DNA from: Bacteroidota bacterium | GTDB lineage: Bacteria > Bacteroidota > Bacteroidia > Bacteroidales > Prolixibacteraceae | Assembly: GCA_023251435.1 (NCBI GenBank) | Contig: JAHEYU010000003.1 | Coordinates: forward strand, 23,079 to 87,078 | Direction: 5' to 3' | DNA length: 64,000 bases | In this document: piece after piece, positions 45,181 to 55,464 of the stretch | Position numbering within the stretch: position 1 is the stretch's first letter | Layout: each line of letters starts with the position of its first letter | Notes under the pieces: model-generated | What the model was told of the DNA's origin: nothing | Databases searched by the model: none | What the model saw: the letters and a program-made list of their open reading frames with translations, nothing else | Program-made: the position numbers and the translations under genes

Positions 45181-46476
45181 ATGAAGAAGCAAAAAATAAA
45201 TGTGGTGACCCTGGGGTGTTCAAAAAATCTGGTCGATTCTGAAGTTTTACTGAATCAACTTTCGATGGACGGCTTTGAAGTAGTGCACGATTCGAACGAT
45301 ACCGACTCCGATATTGTTGTCATCAATACTTGCGGATTTATTCACGATGCCAAAGAAGAATCGGTTAATACCATTATGCAGTTTGTTGCTGCCAAAGGAC
45401 GTGGCGACATCGAAAAACTATATGTAATGGGTTGTTTGTCTGAACGATATAAACTCGATCTGGAAAAAGAAGTTCCTGAAGTGGATCGCTTTTTTGGAAA
45501 GTTCGATATGAAAGCAGTGGTAAGCGAGCTAAAAGCAACTTATAGACCCGAATATATTTACGAGCGGAAAATCACTACTCCGTCGCATTTTGCATACCTC
45601 AAAATTTCTGAAGGTTGCAACCGCGTTTGCGCGTTTTGTGCTATTCCCGGTATGACCGGCAAGCACAACTCAAAATCGATGGAAGACTTGGTAAAAGAAG
45701 CCAAATACCTTGCTAAGAATGGTGTTCGCGAGATATTACTGATCGCGCAGGATTTGTCGTACTACGGAATTGATTTATATGGAAAAGGCATGTTGGCCGA
45801 ACTAATTCAAAAGATTGCCGAAGTTGATGGCATCGAATGGATCCGTCTGCATTATCTGTATCCGACAAAATTTCCGATGGATATTTTACCGCTGTTTAAA
45901 TCGGTTCCAAAACTTTGCCATTATATCGACATTCCGTTGCAGCATAGTTCGAACAATGTACTGAAACACATGCTTCGCCATGTTACCACCGAAGAAACGG
46001 AAGCGTTGCTGCAAAAAATTGAGGAAGAAGTTCCGGGAATTGCCATTCGCACTACCATGCTGATTGGTCATCCTGGCGAAACCGAAGCGGATTTTGAGCA
46101 GTTAAAAAGCTTTATTCAGAAACATAAATTCGATCGTTTGGGTGCATTTACCTACTCGCACGAAGAGGGAACCTACGGATACAAAAAGTATGAAGACAGT
46201 ATTCCGGAGGACGTAAAGCAGTCCCGTCAGGAAGAATTGATGGGAATTCAGCAAATCATTTCATCGCAGCTAAATGCTGAAAAAGTGGGAAGAACCTTGA
46301 AGGTGATTATCGATCGCGAAGATGAAGAATTCTTCGTTGGACGCACCGAGTTTGATTCTCCTGAAGTTGATGGCGAAGTGCTTGTCAGTAAAGAAATTCA
46401 TTTAAAAAAGGGACAGTTTTATCAGATCGAAATTACAGGTTCCGACGAGTTTGATTTGTACGGGAAAGTTGTTTAG
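45181..46476 (+). CDS. rimO: Ribosomal protein S12 methylthiotransferase RimO
   Basis: Radical-SAM enzyme adding a methylthio group to an Asp of ribosomal protein S12. 431 residues. Seen: N-terminal MTTase domain with CSKNLVDSE near residue 13 and the second and third cluster Cys (NTCGFI, VMGCLSERY), the radical-SAM CxxxCxxC in SEGCNRVCAFCAIPGMTGK near residue 143, and a C-terminal TRAM domain. It does not carry the MiaB-type motif order. It follows the 61-bp hairpin. Confidence 0.96.
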   Translation: MKKQKINVVTLGCSKNLVDSEVLLNQLSMDGFEVVHDSNDTDSDIVVINTCGFIHDAKEESVNTIMQFVAAKGRGDIEKLYVMGCLSERYKLDLEKEVPEVDRFFGKFDMKAVVSELKATYRPEYIYERKITTPSHFAYLKISEGCNRVCAFCAIPGMTGKHNSKSMEDLVKEAKYLAKNGVREILLIAQDLSYYGIDLYGKGMLAELIQKIAEVDGIEWIRLHYLYPTKFPMDILPLFKSVPKLCHYIDIPLQHSSNNVLKHMLRHVTTEETEALLQKIEEEVPGIAIRTTMLIGHPGETEADFEQLKSFIQKHKFDRLGAFTYSHEEGTYGYKKYEDSIPEDVKQSRQEELMGIQQIISSQLNAEKVGRTLKVIIDREDEEFFVGRTEFDSPEVDGEVLVSKEIHLKKGQFYQIEITGSDEFDLYGKVV

Positions 46477-46517
46477 CTTTGTTTTATTCTCAAACAAATT
46501 ATAGAGTATATGAAAAA

Positions 46518-49500
46518 ATGACAGAAATTACAGGCCGTATTGTTGCTTTGGAAAGGCTTTTCCGGAGAAAAATCTTTCTGTTGTTTTGTTTGGTGTTTCT
46601 TCTTACCGGATTGAAATCCAGCGGAATTGAGGTAGTAAACAATCTTAATTTTGACTTCTATTCGCAAGAACACGGACTTTCAAATAACCAGATTCATTGC
46701 ATCCTTCAGGATAAAAAAGGTTGGATGTGGATTGGTACTTCGCAAGGTGTTTGCCGCTTTGATGGTTATAAATTTACAGTTTTTAAGAACGATCCCGAAG
46801 ACCCGGCCAGCCTGAAAGGAAATTTGGTCAGGGCTATTTTTGAGGATAGCAAAGGTCAGCTATGGGTTGGTACCGAGAATGGTGGGCTGAACAAATTCAA
46901 CCGCGAGAAAGAAAATTTTCATCATTTATTCTATAATGGCGATGCAGCTGTTTTGAAAGATGCATCGGTTACTTCAATTCACGAAGATGCTACCGGAATT
47001 CTTTGGGTGGGTACCGAGACAAAGTTGTACCGAATCGAAAATGAAAAAAGCATCACCGAAATAAAACCTGCAAATCTTTCCGCATTTTCCGAATATTTTC
47101 GGGTTCTGCGTTCCGATAAGTCGGGGCGTATCTGGATTGGAACAAACAATGGACTTTTTATTTACGATCCGAATACCAATTCTGCCACAAAGCTTGATTT
47201 GAATCCCAGTTTTTCGGCCAATCATGAAATATGGGAAATTGTGATCGAAGACGATCGTACCATCTGGGTTGGAACTTATGCCAACGGAATGTACACTATC
47301 GATCCGGTTTCGATGGTTACACGTCACCTTGTGATTGATAAGGAAAACGACCGAAGCAACACCGTAAGGGCAATTTCGAAAGACCGAAGTGGTAAATACT
47401 GGATTGGAACCAGGGGCGGATTATATACTTATGAGAAACAAAAAGGAGTTGTCGCATTTTATTACCACGATGTAAGGCAACCCAAAAGCCTGGTGAATAA
47501 TTCTGTACAGTGCATTTTTCACGATGTGAAAGGCGATGTATGGATTGGCACCCGCGGAGGCATAAATTTTTTGATTGAAGAGAGGCAAAATATTCAGAGC
47601 TATAAAGCAATGCCCGACGATCCGCACTACCTTAACAGCAGCGAGATCTTTGCTTTTTGGGTCGATCCGAAAGGTGATATCTGGGTTGGAACCGAAAGCG
47701 GAGGCATTAATATTCTGGACCGAAAAACCGGTCGTTTCAGTTACCTCATGCCGCAAAAGGGAAATCCAAATTCCTTGTCGCGCAATTGTATAAAAGCATT
47801 GCTCGACGATGGAAAAAACAACCTCTGGATCGGCACTTTCCTTGGTGGAATTGATGTTTTAAATCTAAAAACCGGAACTTACACGCATTATAAAAACGAT
47901 CCGGCTGATCCGGGAAGTCTTTCGGATAACCGTGTTTGGGCTTTGCTGCTCGATAGTAATAAGGATATTTGGGTGGGCACCGGTACCGGACTCGATAAGT
48001 TCGATCCGGCAACCGGAACTTTTATTCATTACCGGAATTTAGTTGATGGTCAGCAAGTAAGTTGGCTGGCTGAAGACAGCGACCGGTGTTTATGGATAGG
48101 CGCCGATGATGTTGTTATTTATAATCCTGAAAATAAAAATGTTACCAGAATTGACGAATCGACGCGTTACATGCTGGAGGATTCGAAAAAACGGCTTTGG
48201 CTGGCCACTTTTAATCGTGGAATTGCACTTTATTCCAAAGAAAAGGGTATTGTAAAAAATTATACCGAAAAGAATGGATTAGCTAATAACCAAACACTTG
48301 CTATTCTTCAGGACAACGATCAGTATTTATGGATCAGCACCACCAACGGACTGTCGAAATTTGATCCTGAAACCGAGCGTTTTCATAATTATTCGTTGAA
48401 AAACGGATTTCAGAACAACCAGTTTTCTTATGGGGCGGCCTATAAAACTAAAGAAGGAGAACTGATTTTCGGTGGAATTTCGGGTTTCAATTTTTTTAAT
48501 CCGGCAAAAATTAAGTCGGGCGATTATTTTGCCCCCATCATTCTCACCGACCTGAAAATATTCAACAAATCGGTAAAAATTGGCGACCACAAAAAAGATG
48601 TTTTAACGAAATCTATTTCAGAAACTGAAGAAATAAAGCTTAAATACGACCAAAATTCAATTACCCTCGATTTTACATCGTTTGATTACGCGAATAGTCT
48701 CGGCATTCAATTCGCTTATTTTCTTGATGGCTTTGATAAGGATTGGAACGAACCATCTGTAAATCGTTCGGCCACTTACACCAATCTTGATCCGGGCGAA
48801 TATTATTTCAGGGTAAAGACCGTTTCGATTGACCGAAAAGAAAGCAATGAAGGACCCGTACTTCGAATAATTGTTTTGCCACCCTATTGGAAAACATGGT
48901 GGTTCAGGAGTATCGCTTTTCTGTCAATTCTGGGTTTGCTTTACCTGCTGGTTACTTTTCTGCTGAACAGGGAAAAACTCAAAAACGACCTTGTTTTCGA
49001 AAAAATAAGGGCAAAAAAGCTGCACGAACTCGATATGATGAAATTGCGTTTTTATACCAATATTTCGCACGAGATTCGCACTCCGTTGACCCTCATTCTC
49101 GGTCCGCTCGAAAAAATGAAGACCAATTCGATTCCTGAATCGGAGATAAAAGGACATGTTGATGTGATGCACCGTAATGCCACACAGTTACATCAGCTAA
49201 TCAATCAGTTACTCGATTTTAGGAAAATGGAAACCGGGAACCTGAAATTGGTTTTGTCGCGCGGTGATTTGGTTTCGTACATTTTAGGAATCGTTGAATC
49301 GTTCGGTAAATTCTCTGAAGAGAAAGGGATTGAGCTTAAATTCATCTCGCTAAAGAAGGAGATTATAACCAGTTTCGACTCCGACAAGGTGGCCAAAATA
49401 ATGAACAACCTGCTTTCGAATGCCATTAAATTTACAGGAAATGGTGGTAAAATATCTGTAAACCTTTCGCTTGTTTTCGATTCTGACGAGAATGAAATGG

Positions 49501-50618
49501 CAGGTAGTTCTTCTGATAAACGAATAATTGAAATAACGGTGAAAGATACCGGAATAGGTATTTCAGAATCTAACCTTGAGAAGATATTTGCCCGGTTTTT
49601 TCAGGTTGGAGAAGATGCTACTCATACCGGAACCGGAATTGGACTGGCACTCACCAAAGAATTGGTGAAGCTGCACAACGGAAAAATATTTGTGGTGAGC
49701 AAACCCGGAAAAGGCTCTAAATTTACTGTTCAGCTTCCTTATGAGGAACTTGCCCACTCCGAATCGCCTGTAAATGTTGCTTCAGCAGAAAAGAATGAAA
49801 GCGAGCAAGTTATTTTGGTTAGCGAAGAGCAGCCGGGTGAACAATTGCTTTCGGGACAAAAAATCATGCTTTTGGTTGACGACAATGCTGATGTCCGCTA
49901 TTTTATCAAGTCGCATTTTTTGTCTGGTTATCAGGTGCTTGAGGCAGGAAATGGACAGGAAGGCTGGAATCTGGCTTTGAAAACTATTCCTGATATAATA
50001 ATCAGTGATGTGATGATGCCCGATATGGATGGTTTCGAGTTTTGCCGGAAAATACGAAAAGACGAACGTACTTCGCATATACCGGTTTTATTGCTCACCG
50101 CGCTCGGTTCGCGCGAGCACGAAATTGAAGGATTGAGCTACGGAGCCGACGACTACATTACCAAGCCGTTCGATCTGGTAATTCTTCAAACTAAAGTCGA
50201 AAATATACTGTCGGTGCGACAGTCGCTAAAACAAAAATATGCCGGCGAAATGCTGCTTCAGCCCAGGAATATACTACTTAGTTCGCCCGACGAACGATTC
50301 CTGCAAAAAGCCATCGATGTGGTAGAGAACAGCATTGCCGATCCGGATCTTGATATCGAAAGGTTTGCCTCCGAAATTGGGGTCAGCCGTATGCAGCTGT
50401 ATCGCAAATTGAACGCACTTACCGAAATGACAGTCAAGGAATTCGTTCGGAATATCCGAATGAAACGTGCTGCCCAAATGCTGGTTCAGAAAAAACTGAA
50501 CATTTCTGAAGTAGCTTATGCTGTCGGTTTCCGCGACTTGTCGCATTTCCGCAAATGTTTCAGGCAGGAATTTGGAATGAGCGCCTCTGAATATGTGGAC
50601 AAACACGGGACGGAATAA
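46518..50618 (+). CDS. Hybrid two-component system regulator (HTCS) of the pectin locus
   Basis: 1366 residues from the ATG at 46518 (MTEITGR); the frame also opens at a TTG 39 bp upstream. Layout: signal or membrane anchor 15-35; Reg_prop beta-propeller repeats with GLSNNQIHCILQDKKGWMWIGT and many copies of W(I/V)GT from 40 to 720; Y_Y_Y domain to 785; membrane helix near 793-814; HisKA with NISHEIRTPLTLILGPLEKM near 850; HATPase to 1080; receiver 1110-1230 with Asp1163 in ISDVMMPDMDG; AraC-type helix-turn-helix 1275-1361. Such regulators sense oligosaccharides in the periplasm and bind DNA from the same polypeptide. It stands at the head of the enzyme cluster in the same direction. Confidence 0.96.
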   Translation: MTEITGRIVALERLFRRKIFLLFCLVFLLTGLKSSGIEVVNNLNFDFYSQEHGLSNNQIHCILQDKKGWMWIGTSQGVCRFDGYKFTVFKNDPEDPASLKGNLVRAIFEDSKGQLWVGTENGGLNKFNREKENFHHLFYNGDAAVLKDASVTSIHEDATGILWVGTETKLYRIENEKSITEIKPANLSAFSEYFRVLRSDKSGRIWIGTNNGLFIYDPNTNSATKLDLNPSFSANHEIWEIVIEDDRTIWVGTYANGMYTIDPVSMVTRHLVIDKENDRSNTVRAISKDRSGKYWIGTRGGLYTYEKQKGVVAFYYHDVRQPKSLVNNSVQCIFHDVKGDVWIGTRGGINFLIEERQNIQSYKAMPDDPHYLNSSEIFAFWVDPKGDIWVGTESGGINILDRKTGRFSYLMPQKGNPNSLSRNCIKALLDDGKNNLWIGTFLGGIDVLNLKTGTYTHYKNDPADPGSLSDNRVWALLLDSNKDIWVGTGTGLDKFDPATGTFIHYRNLVDGQQVSWLAEDSDRCLWIGADDVVIYNPENKNVTRIDESTRYMLEDSKKRLWLATFNRGIALYSKEKGIVKNYTEKNGLANNQTLAILQDNDQYLWISTTNGLSKFDPETERFHNYSLKNGFQNNQFSYGAAYKTKEGELIFGGISGFNFFNPAKIKSGDYFAPIILTDLKIFNKSVKIGDHKKDVLTKSISETEEIKLKYDQNSITLDFTSFDYANSLGIQFAYFLDGFDKDWNEPSVNRSATYTNLDPGEYYFRVKTVSIDRKESNEGPVLRIIVLPPYWKTWWFRSIAFLSILGLLYLLVTFLLNREKLKNDLVFEKIRAKKLHELDMMKLRFYTNISHEIRTPLTLILGPLEKMKTNSIPESEIKGHVDVMHRNATQLHQLINQLLDFRKMETGNLKLVLSRGDLVSYILGIVESFGKFSEEKGIELKFISLKKEIITSFDSDKVAKIMNNLLSNAIKFTGNGGKISVNLSLVFDSDENEMAGSSSDKRIIEITVKDTGIGISESNLEKIFARFFQVGEDATHTGTGIGLALTKELVKLHNGKIFVVSKPGKGSKFTVQLPYEELAHSESPVNVASAEKNESEQVILVSEEQPGEQLLSGQKIMLLVDDNADVRYFIKSHFLSGYQVLEAGNGQEGWNLALKTIPDIIISDVMMPDMDGFEFCRKIRKDERTSHIPVLLLTALGSREHEIEGLSYGADDYITKPFDLVILQTKVENILSVRQSLKQKYAGEMLLQPRNILLSSPDERFLQKAIDVVENSIADPDLDIERFASEIGVSRMQLYRKLNALTEMTVKEFVRNIRMKRAAQMLVQKKLNISEVAYAVGFRDLSHFRKCFRQEFGMSASEYVDKHGTE

Positions 50619-50944
50619 CACGTCTTATAGATAATACTGCAAAATTTTGTTTTAATAACCACAGGTTCTTTAAATCACAAAGCAATTTTGGGTTTTCCCC
50701 TTCTTCAGTTATTCTTTTAATTTTTAACATTCAGGTAACAATAGCAGATGTTGTTATTGGTATATAATGTGCACATAAATAGTATGTTGTGATTTTATGT
50801 CTATAATTTAACCTGAAAAATGCCCGCTTATTGGGAAATATAACCCGCTGTTGGTACGCCTGTCCACCTTTCCTGATATGATTTAGATCCCCGTTTAATT
50901 TTCCAATCCGTAATTTTGCGATGTCACTAAATCAAACTTTACTA
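50619..50944. other. Intergenic region between the HTCS gene and the pectin operon
   Basis: 326 bp, A-T rich, expected to hold regulator and sigma-factor sites. A palindromic word ATGTGCACAT (about 50768) and a long TTATTGGTATATAATGTG stretch are visible. TAATTTTG at 50911-50918 fits a -7 box. Confidence 0.4.
50911..50918 (+). promoter_or_regulatory. Candidate -7 box of the pectin operon (TAATTTTG)
   Basis: Exact TAnnTTTG match 27 bp before the small ORF at 50945, in the only sizeable gap upstream of the GH105 gene. No clear -33 TTTG is visible; AraC-activated promoters often lack one. Confidence 0.4.
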
Positions 50945-51049
50945 ATGGAAGAAATAATCAGAAAACTAAGAAAGGTTTCATGGGGTATAGTTATAACCAC
51001 TATCATTCTGGCAGCCCTTTTTTCTTTCCTGATTATTACCTTTTTATAA
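50945..51049 (+). CDS. Candidate 34-residue membrane peptide
   Basis: Reads MEEIIRKLRKVSWGIVITTI and continues ILAALFSFLIITFL, then TAA. It has one basic, amphipathic helix of about 12 residues followed by a single strongly hydrophobic helix. The length is too small for most gene callers. It follows the candidate promoter by 27 bp and precedes the GH105 gene by 58 bp. No family is recognised; it could be a leader peptide or a small membrane protein, or chance. Confidence 0.4.
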   Translation: MEEIIRKLRKVSWGIVITTIILAALFSFLIITFL

Positions 51050-51106
51050 TGTTTGCCTGAAGTGGAGAATTTAAACGCGATTAGATAACAACCTTAATTT
51101 GACGAA

Positions 51107-52297
51107 ATGAAATTCAATTGGATTCTATTACTTGGGCTTCTGGTCATAATACAGTCATGTGCTTCGAAGACTAAACGGGTAACAACAGACGGCCTTGAAA
51201 TGGCTGTAAAAATGGCCGACTCCGAAATCAAACAGTTTCCCGATCCGTGGACAGTTGACTTCAATCCCAAACCTGTTTGGAATTACACTCAGGGCTTAAT
51301 AGCCCATTCCATGATTAAATTGTGGCAACAAAACGGCAACGAAGCTTATTATATATATGCAAAAAAATATGCCGACAAGTTTATCGATTCTACTGGCTTC
51401 CTCACAGCCTATAAAATTGAAGATTATAATATTGATGCTGTCAACTCCGGAAAATTTTTATTCGATGTTTATGCAAATACCAAAGACGAACGCTATTTAA
51501 GCGCTATTAAGCAATTACGCGAGCAGTTGAAAACACATCCGCGTACTTCGGAAGGTGGCTTTTGGCATAAAAAACGATATCCGCACCAAATGTGGCTCGA
51601 CGGTTTGTATATGGGTGCTCCCTTTTATGCCCAGTATGCGCTTTATTTTAACGAACCGGAGCTTTTTGACGATGTTGTCAAACAATTTCAACTGGTTCAT
51701 AAATACACTTTTAATCCTGAAACTAGCTTGAATTATCATGGCTGGGACGAAAGCAATGAACAGGCGTGGGCTGATTCGATAACCGGTTGTTCGCCTCATT
51801 ATTGGGGTCGTGCAATGGGATGGTATGCAATGGCTTTGGTCGATGTGCTCGACTTTATTCCGCAAGATCATTCAGGAAAGGCAGACATTCTGAAAATATT
51901 AAATCAAGTTGCAGAAGGAATCAAAAAATACCAGGACACAGATACTGGCTTGTGGTATCAGGTGATGGATCAGGGTAGCCGTGAAGGAAACTACCTCGAA
52001 GCAACCGCTACTTCAATGTTTGCTTATTCTCTGCTTAAAGCAGTGCGGAAAGGATATATCAGCAGCGATTACAAGATCGTTGCGACAAAAGCATACAACG
52101 GTATTCTTGAGAACCTTATTAAAGACAACGGTGATGGAACCATTAGTCTGACCAAATGCTGCTCGGTGGCCGGTTTGGGCGGAAATCCTTATCGTGATGG
52201 CTCTTTCGAATACTATATCAGCGAACCGGTACGCGACAACGACCCTAAAGGCGTTGGGCCATTCATCATGGCTTCTCTTGAAATGAACATGCAATAA
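51107..52297 (+). CDS. GH105 unsaturated rhamnogalacturonyl hydrolase-like lipoprotein
   Basis: Removes the terminal unsaturated uronic acid from oligosaccharides made by pectate or rhamnogalacturonan lyases, by hydration of the double bond. 396 residues. Signal peptide with lipobox IIQSCASK. Seen: WNYTQGLIAHSMIKL near residue 63, MWLDGLYMGAPFYAQY with Asp165, which is the conserved catalytic acid position, YLEATATSMFAYSLLKA, and the GH105 end CSVAGLGGNPYRDGSFEYY. First enzyme of the cluster, 36 bp before susC. Confidence 0.93.
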   Translation: MKFNWILLLGLLVIIQSCASKTKRVTTDGLEMAVKMADSEIKQFPDPWTVDFNPKPVWNYTQGLIAHSMIKLWQQNGNEAYYIYAKKYADKFIDSTGFLTAYKIEDYNIDAVNSGKFLFDVYANTKDERYLSAIKQLREQLKTHPRTSEGGFWHKKRYPHQMWLDGLYMGAPFYAQYALYFNEPELFDDVVKQFQLVHKYTFNPETSLNYHGWDESNEQAWADSITGCSPHYWGRAMGWYAMALVDVLDFIPQDHSGKADILKILNQVAEGIKKYQDTDTGLWYQVMDQGSREGNYLEATATSMFAYSLLKAVRKGYISSDYKIVATKAYNGILENLIKDNGDGTISLTKCCSVAGLGGNPYRDGSFEYYISEPVRDNDPKGVGPFIMASLEMNMQ

Positions 52298-52332
52298 TTA
52301 TTTTATTTTTCTAATAAACTTAACAATTATCT

Positions 52333-55300
52333 ATGATGAAAATGAAGCAAAGTTTTCTTAAAAAGGTTTGTCTGCTGTCAATGATGGTAATTCTTGCGGG
52401 TGCACAGCTTTTTGCCCAAAAAGTTACCGGATTGGTGGTTGACGAGTCTAATTCGCCAATTCCAGGCGTAAACGTTGTTGTGAAAGGGACAACAAATGGG
52501 GTGATCACAAATAGTGATGGCAGTTATTCTATTGTTCCTGGCAATCCGGCGAATGATGTACTATCGTTCTCTTTTATCGGTCTCGAAACCAAAGAAGTTA
52601 AAATTAACGGACAAACGGTTATCAATGTACAATTAACAAGCAGCACTCTGGAATTGGAAGAGGTCGTTGCAGTTGGATACGGTGTCGTGAAGAAAAACGA
52701 CCTGACCGGATCGGTTGGAACTGTTTCTGCCGAATTATTGGCTTCCAAAGGAACGACTTCGGTGATGAGTGCCTTACAGGGAACCATTCCGGGTGTAAAT
52801 ATCACTTCCAACTCGGTACGCCCGGGAGCAACTTCTACCATCCGTATTCGTGGTCAAAATTCCATCGAAGCAGGAAATCCGCTTTACGTGGTTGACGGTG
52901 TGGTTACCGGTGATATTGATTTTCTTAATCCTGCTGATATCGAGCGGATTGACATTCTGAAGGATGCCTCTTCAACAGCTATTTATGGATCCCGTGGTTC
53001 CAACGGTGTTATTCTGGTAAAAACAAAAAGTGCCAGCGAAACCAAGACTGTAAAAACTACGGTCAGCTACGATGGTTACACCGGCGTCCGCGAACTGACC
53101 AACATTCCTGAATTTATGGATGGCCGCCAGTGGGTCGATTTCCGTACTTCTGCTTTCTATACTTACGATACAACTACGAAAGCTTATGTGATCTCTCAGG
53201 CCAGCAAAGATGCTATTTTGCAGAAGAGTCCGCTTTTAGACAAACGCCTGTACAACGAAGATTACGAAGACTGGTTAGGTCTGGCTACCCAAACCGGGAA
53301 ACAGCAAAACCATTACCTGAATATATCAGGTAGCTCGAAAGAAATGTCATATAACCTGGGAATGGGTTATCAGAACGAAGAAGGTAACTTCATTATGGAG
53401 GACCTCAACCGTTACAGTATGAAGGGAAGTTTGTACCACAAAGTATCCGATTTCTTTACTACCGGAGGTTCATTCAACCTTTCGCAATCAACCAATAACT
53501 CCGGAAGCCAGTTCGGTTACCGCGATGTATTGCGTATGCCTTCTATTCTCAGAGCTTATGACGATAACGGCGTTATGATTGAGCAACCGGGTATTGCCGC
53601 TTCCATTCAGGGAGCCGGTAACTTTACCAGTTCGCCAAATCCGCTGAAAGAAATTAACAGCGGTAACCAGGAAATCAGACGATATGATATTCTCGGAAAC
53701 ATCTTTGTTCAGCTTAACCCGCTTCCGGGATTGGAATTGAAATCAACACTGTCACCACGTTTAAACCGCACACGAACTGGTAGATATTACGGAATTGTAG
53801 CAGGTAACCGTACCAAAGACAACTCTTCACAGGTTAACACCGAAGCTTTTGAATATACTTGGGACAACCAGATTAGCTACGATAAAACCATTAACGACGC
53901 GCATCACATCAATGCATCGTTCATCAACAGCTTCTACAAAAGCCGTTACGAACTGTTCCAGGCAGCAACCGAAGGACTTCCCTACAATTCTGAATGGTAC
54001 AATCTGTTTAGCGGAACGCTGGTTCCCGGCGACTCAAGATCAAATTATTCTGAAACTTCACTCTTGTCGTATGCCACGCGTATTAACTACGATTACATGG
54101 GCAAATATTTGTTTACCGGAACTTTGCGTTACGACGGAAGTTCGAAACTGGCCGACAAATGGGCTGCTTTTCCATCTTTGGCATTGGCATGGAGAATGTC
54201 GGAAGAAGGTTTTATGCAGGCCGATTTTCTCTCGAACCTGAAAACACGTTTCAGCTTTGGATATTCCGGAAACAACAACGGCATCAGTCCTTACGGTACA
54301 CAATTGACTCCGCAGACCGGAGCAAACGTATATTACGACTACAACGGAACTGCTTTTTCAGGATTTGCTCCCGGGTTGCCAGTTAACCAATCAATCACCT
54401 GGGAAAAAACCCGTGAGTTTAACTTCGGTATCGACTATGGTTTCTTTGATAACCGCATTACGGGAACAATTGATTTGTACGATAAACTGTCGGATGGATT
54501 GTTGATGAGCCGCACCCTGTCAATTGAGTCAGGAGTTACCAGCATGAAAGACAACATTGGATCGGTGAGCAACAAAGGTATTGAGCTTGCACTGACTACT
54601 GTTAATGTGAAAACAAAAAACCTTGAATGGTCAACCACATTTACCTTTGCACACAACGTAAATGCCATTCAGACTTTGTACGGTAAAAAACAGGATGTGA
54701 TGGGTGAAGCCCGTTTTATAGGCGAGCCAATCAACGTGATTTACGATTACCGGATCATTGGTGTTTGGAAATCTACTGAAGCTGACGAAGCTGCCAAATG
54801 GGGTCAGCAAGTTGGTCATGCCATTGCTGAAGATATTTCATTGGACGGAAAAATTACCGCCGACAAAGACCGCGTTATCCTCGGAAGCCCGGATCCAAGC
54901 TGGACTGGAAGTATGACTTCAGAACTTACTTTTAAAAACTGGGATTTTTCATTTAATATTTATACCCGTCAGGGATCGTTTGTAAACGATGAGTTTTTGG
55001 CTGAATTTGGTTCTACCAACAACCAGCGCGGACGTCCGAAAGTTGTTTCAGATTATTTTATCCCAACCGGAATTGCCCGGTACGACTGGAACGCTTTTGA
55101 TACTTCAGTTGCAGATTCGCCCAAAGCTGTTTGGGGAGTTGCCCAAGGTAACGAGACTGCAAAATATCCGGCTCCGAACAATGCAGGTCCGTATTACGGT
55201 TCGAATGGCCGTTACACCGATGCCGATTTTATTCGTGTGAAAAACATCAGTCTCGGTTATACCGTTCCGAAAAGTATTCTGGCTAAAGTAAAAATGAGCC

Positions 55301-55446
55301 ACCTGCGCGTTTATGCAAACGTTTTGAATCCCTTCATCTTTACCAAATACCAGGGTTGGGATCCGGAATACGCAACAACCTCATTGCAAAATGGAAATGG
55401 CCCGAGCAACGTGACTTATCAGTTTGGGGTAAATGTGAAATTTTAA
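52333..55446 (+). CDS. SusC/RagA-family TonB-dependent outer-membrane transporter
   Basis: Imports oligosaccharides, with SusD as lid, powered by TonB. 1037 residues. Signal peptide ends near MVILAGAQLFAQ. The N-terminal extension (residues 27-100) is a carboxypeptidase-regulatory-like beta domain (GLVVDESNSPIPGVNVVVKG). The plug follows with LEEVVAVGYGVVKKNDLTGS near residue 112 and IRIRGQNSIEAGNPLYVVDG, IYGSRGSNGVILVKTK. The barrel ends in a Phe (GVNVKF). 18 bp before susD, as usual. The substrate is inferred from neighbouring enzymes, not from sequence. Confidence 0.97.
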   Translation: MMKMKQSFLKKVCLLSMMVILAGAQLFAQKVTGLVVDESNSPIPGVNVVVKGTTNGVITNSDGSYSIVPGNPANDVLSFSFIGLETKEVKINGQTVINVQLTSSTLELEEVVAVGYGVVKKNDLTGSVGTVSAELLASKGTTSVMSALQGTIPGVNITSNSVRPGATSTIRIRGQNSIEAGNPLYVVDGVVTGDIDFLNPADIERIDILKDASSTAIYGSRGSNGVILVKTKSASETKTVKTTVSYDGYTGVRELTNIPEFMDGRQWVDFRTSAFYTYDTTTKAYVISQASKDAILQKSPLLDKRLYNEDYEDWLGLATQTGKQQNHYLNISGSSKEMSYNLGMGYQNEEGNFIMEDLNRYSMKGSLYHKVSDFFTTGGSFNLSQSTNNSGSQFGYRDVLRMPSILRAYDDNGVMIEQPGIAASIQGAGNFTSSPNPLKEINSGNQEIRRYDILGNIFVQLNPLPGLELKSTLSPRLNRTRTGRYYGIVAGNRTKDNSSQVNTEAFEYTWDNQISYDKTINDAHHINASFINSFYKSRYELFQAATEGLPYNSEWYNLFSGTLVPGDSRSNYSETSLLSYATRINYDYMGKYLFTGTLRYDGSSKLADKWAAFPSLALAWRMSEEGFMQADFLSNLKTRFSFGYSGNNNGISPYGTQLTPQTGANVYYDYNGTAFSGFAPGLPVNQSITWEKTREFNFGIDYGFFDNRITGTIDLYDKLSDGLLMSRTLSIESGVTSMKDNIGSVSNKGIELALTTVNVKTKNLEWSTTFTFAHNVNAIQTLYGKKQDVMGEARFIGEPINVIYDYRIIGVWKSTEADEAAKWGQQVGHAIAEDISLDGKITADKDRVILGSPDPSWTGSMTSELTFKNWDFSFNIYTRQGSFVNDEFLAEFGSTNNQRGRPKVVSDYFIPTGIARYDWNAFDTSVADSPKAVWGVAQGNETAKYPAPNNAGPYYGSNGRYTDADFIRVKNISLGYTVPKSILAKVKMSHLRVYANVLNPFIFTKYQGWDPEYATTSLQNGNGPSNVTYQFGVNVKF

Positions 55447-55464
55447 TCAAAAAAACAGATCAAT

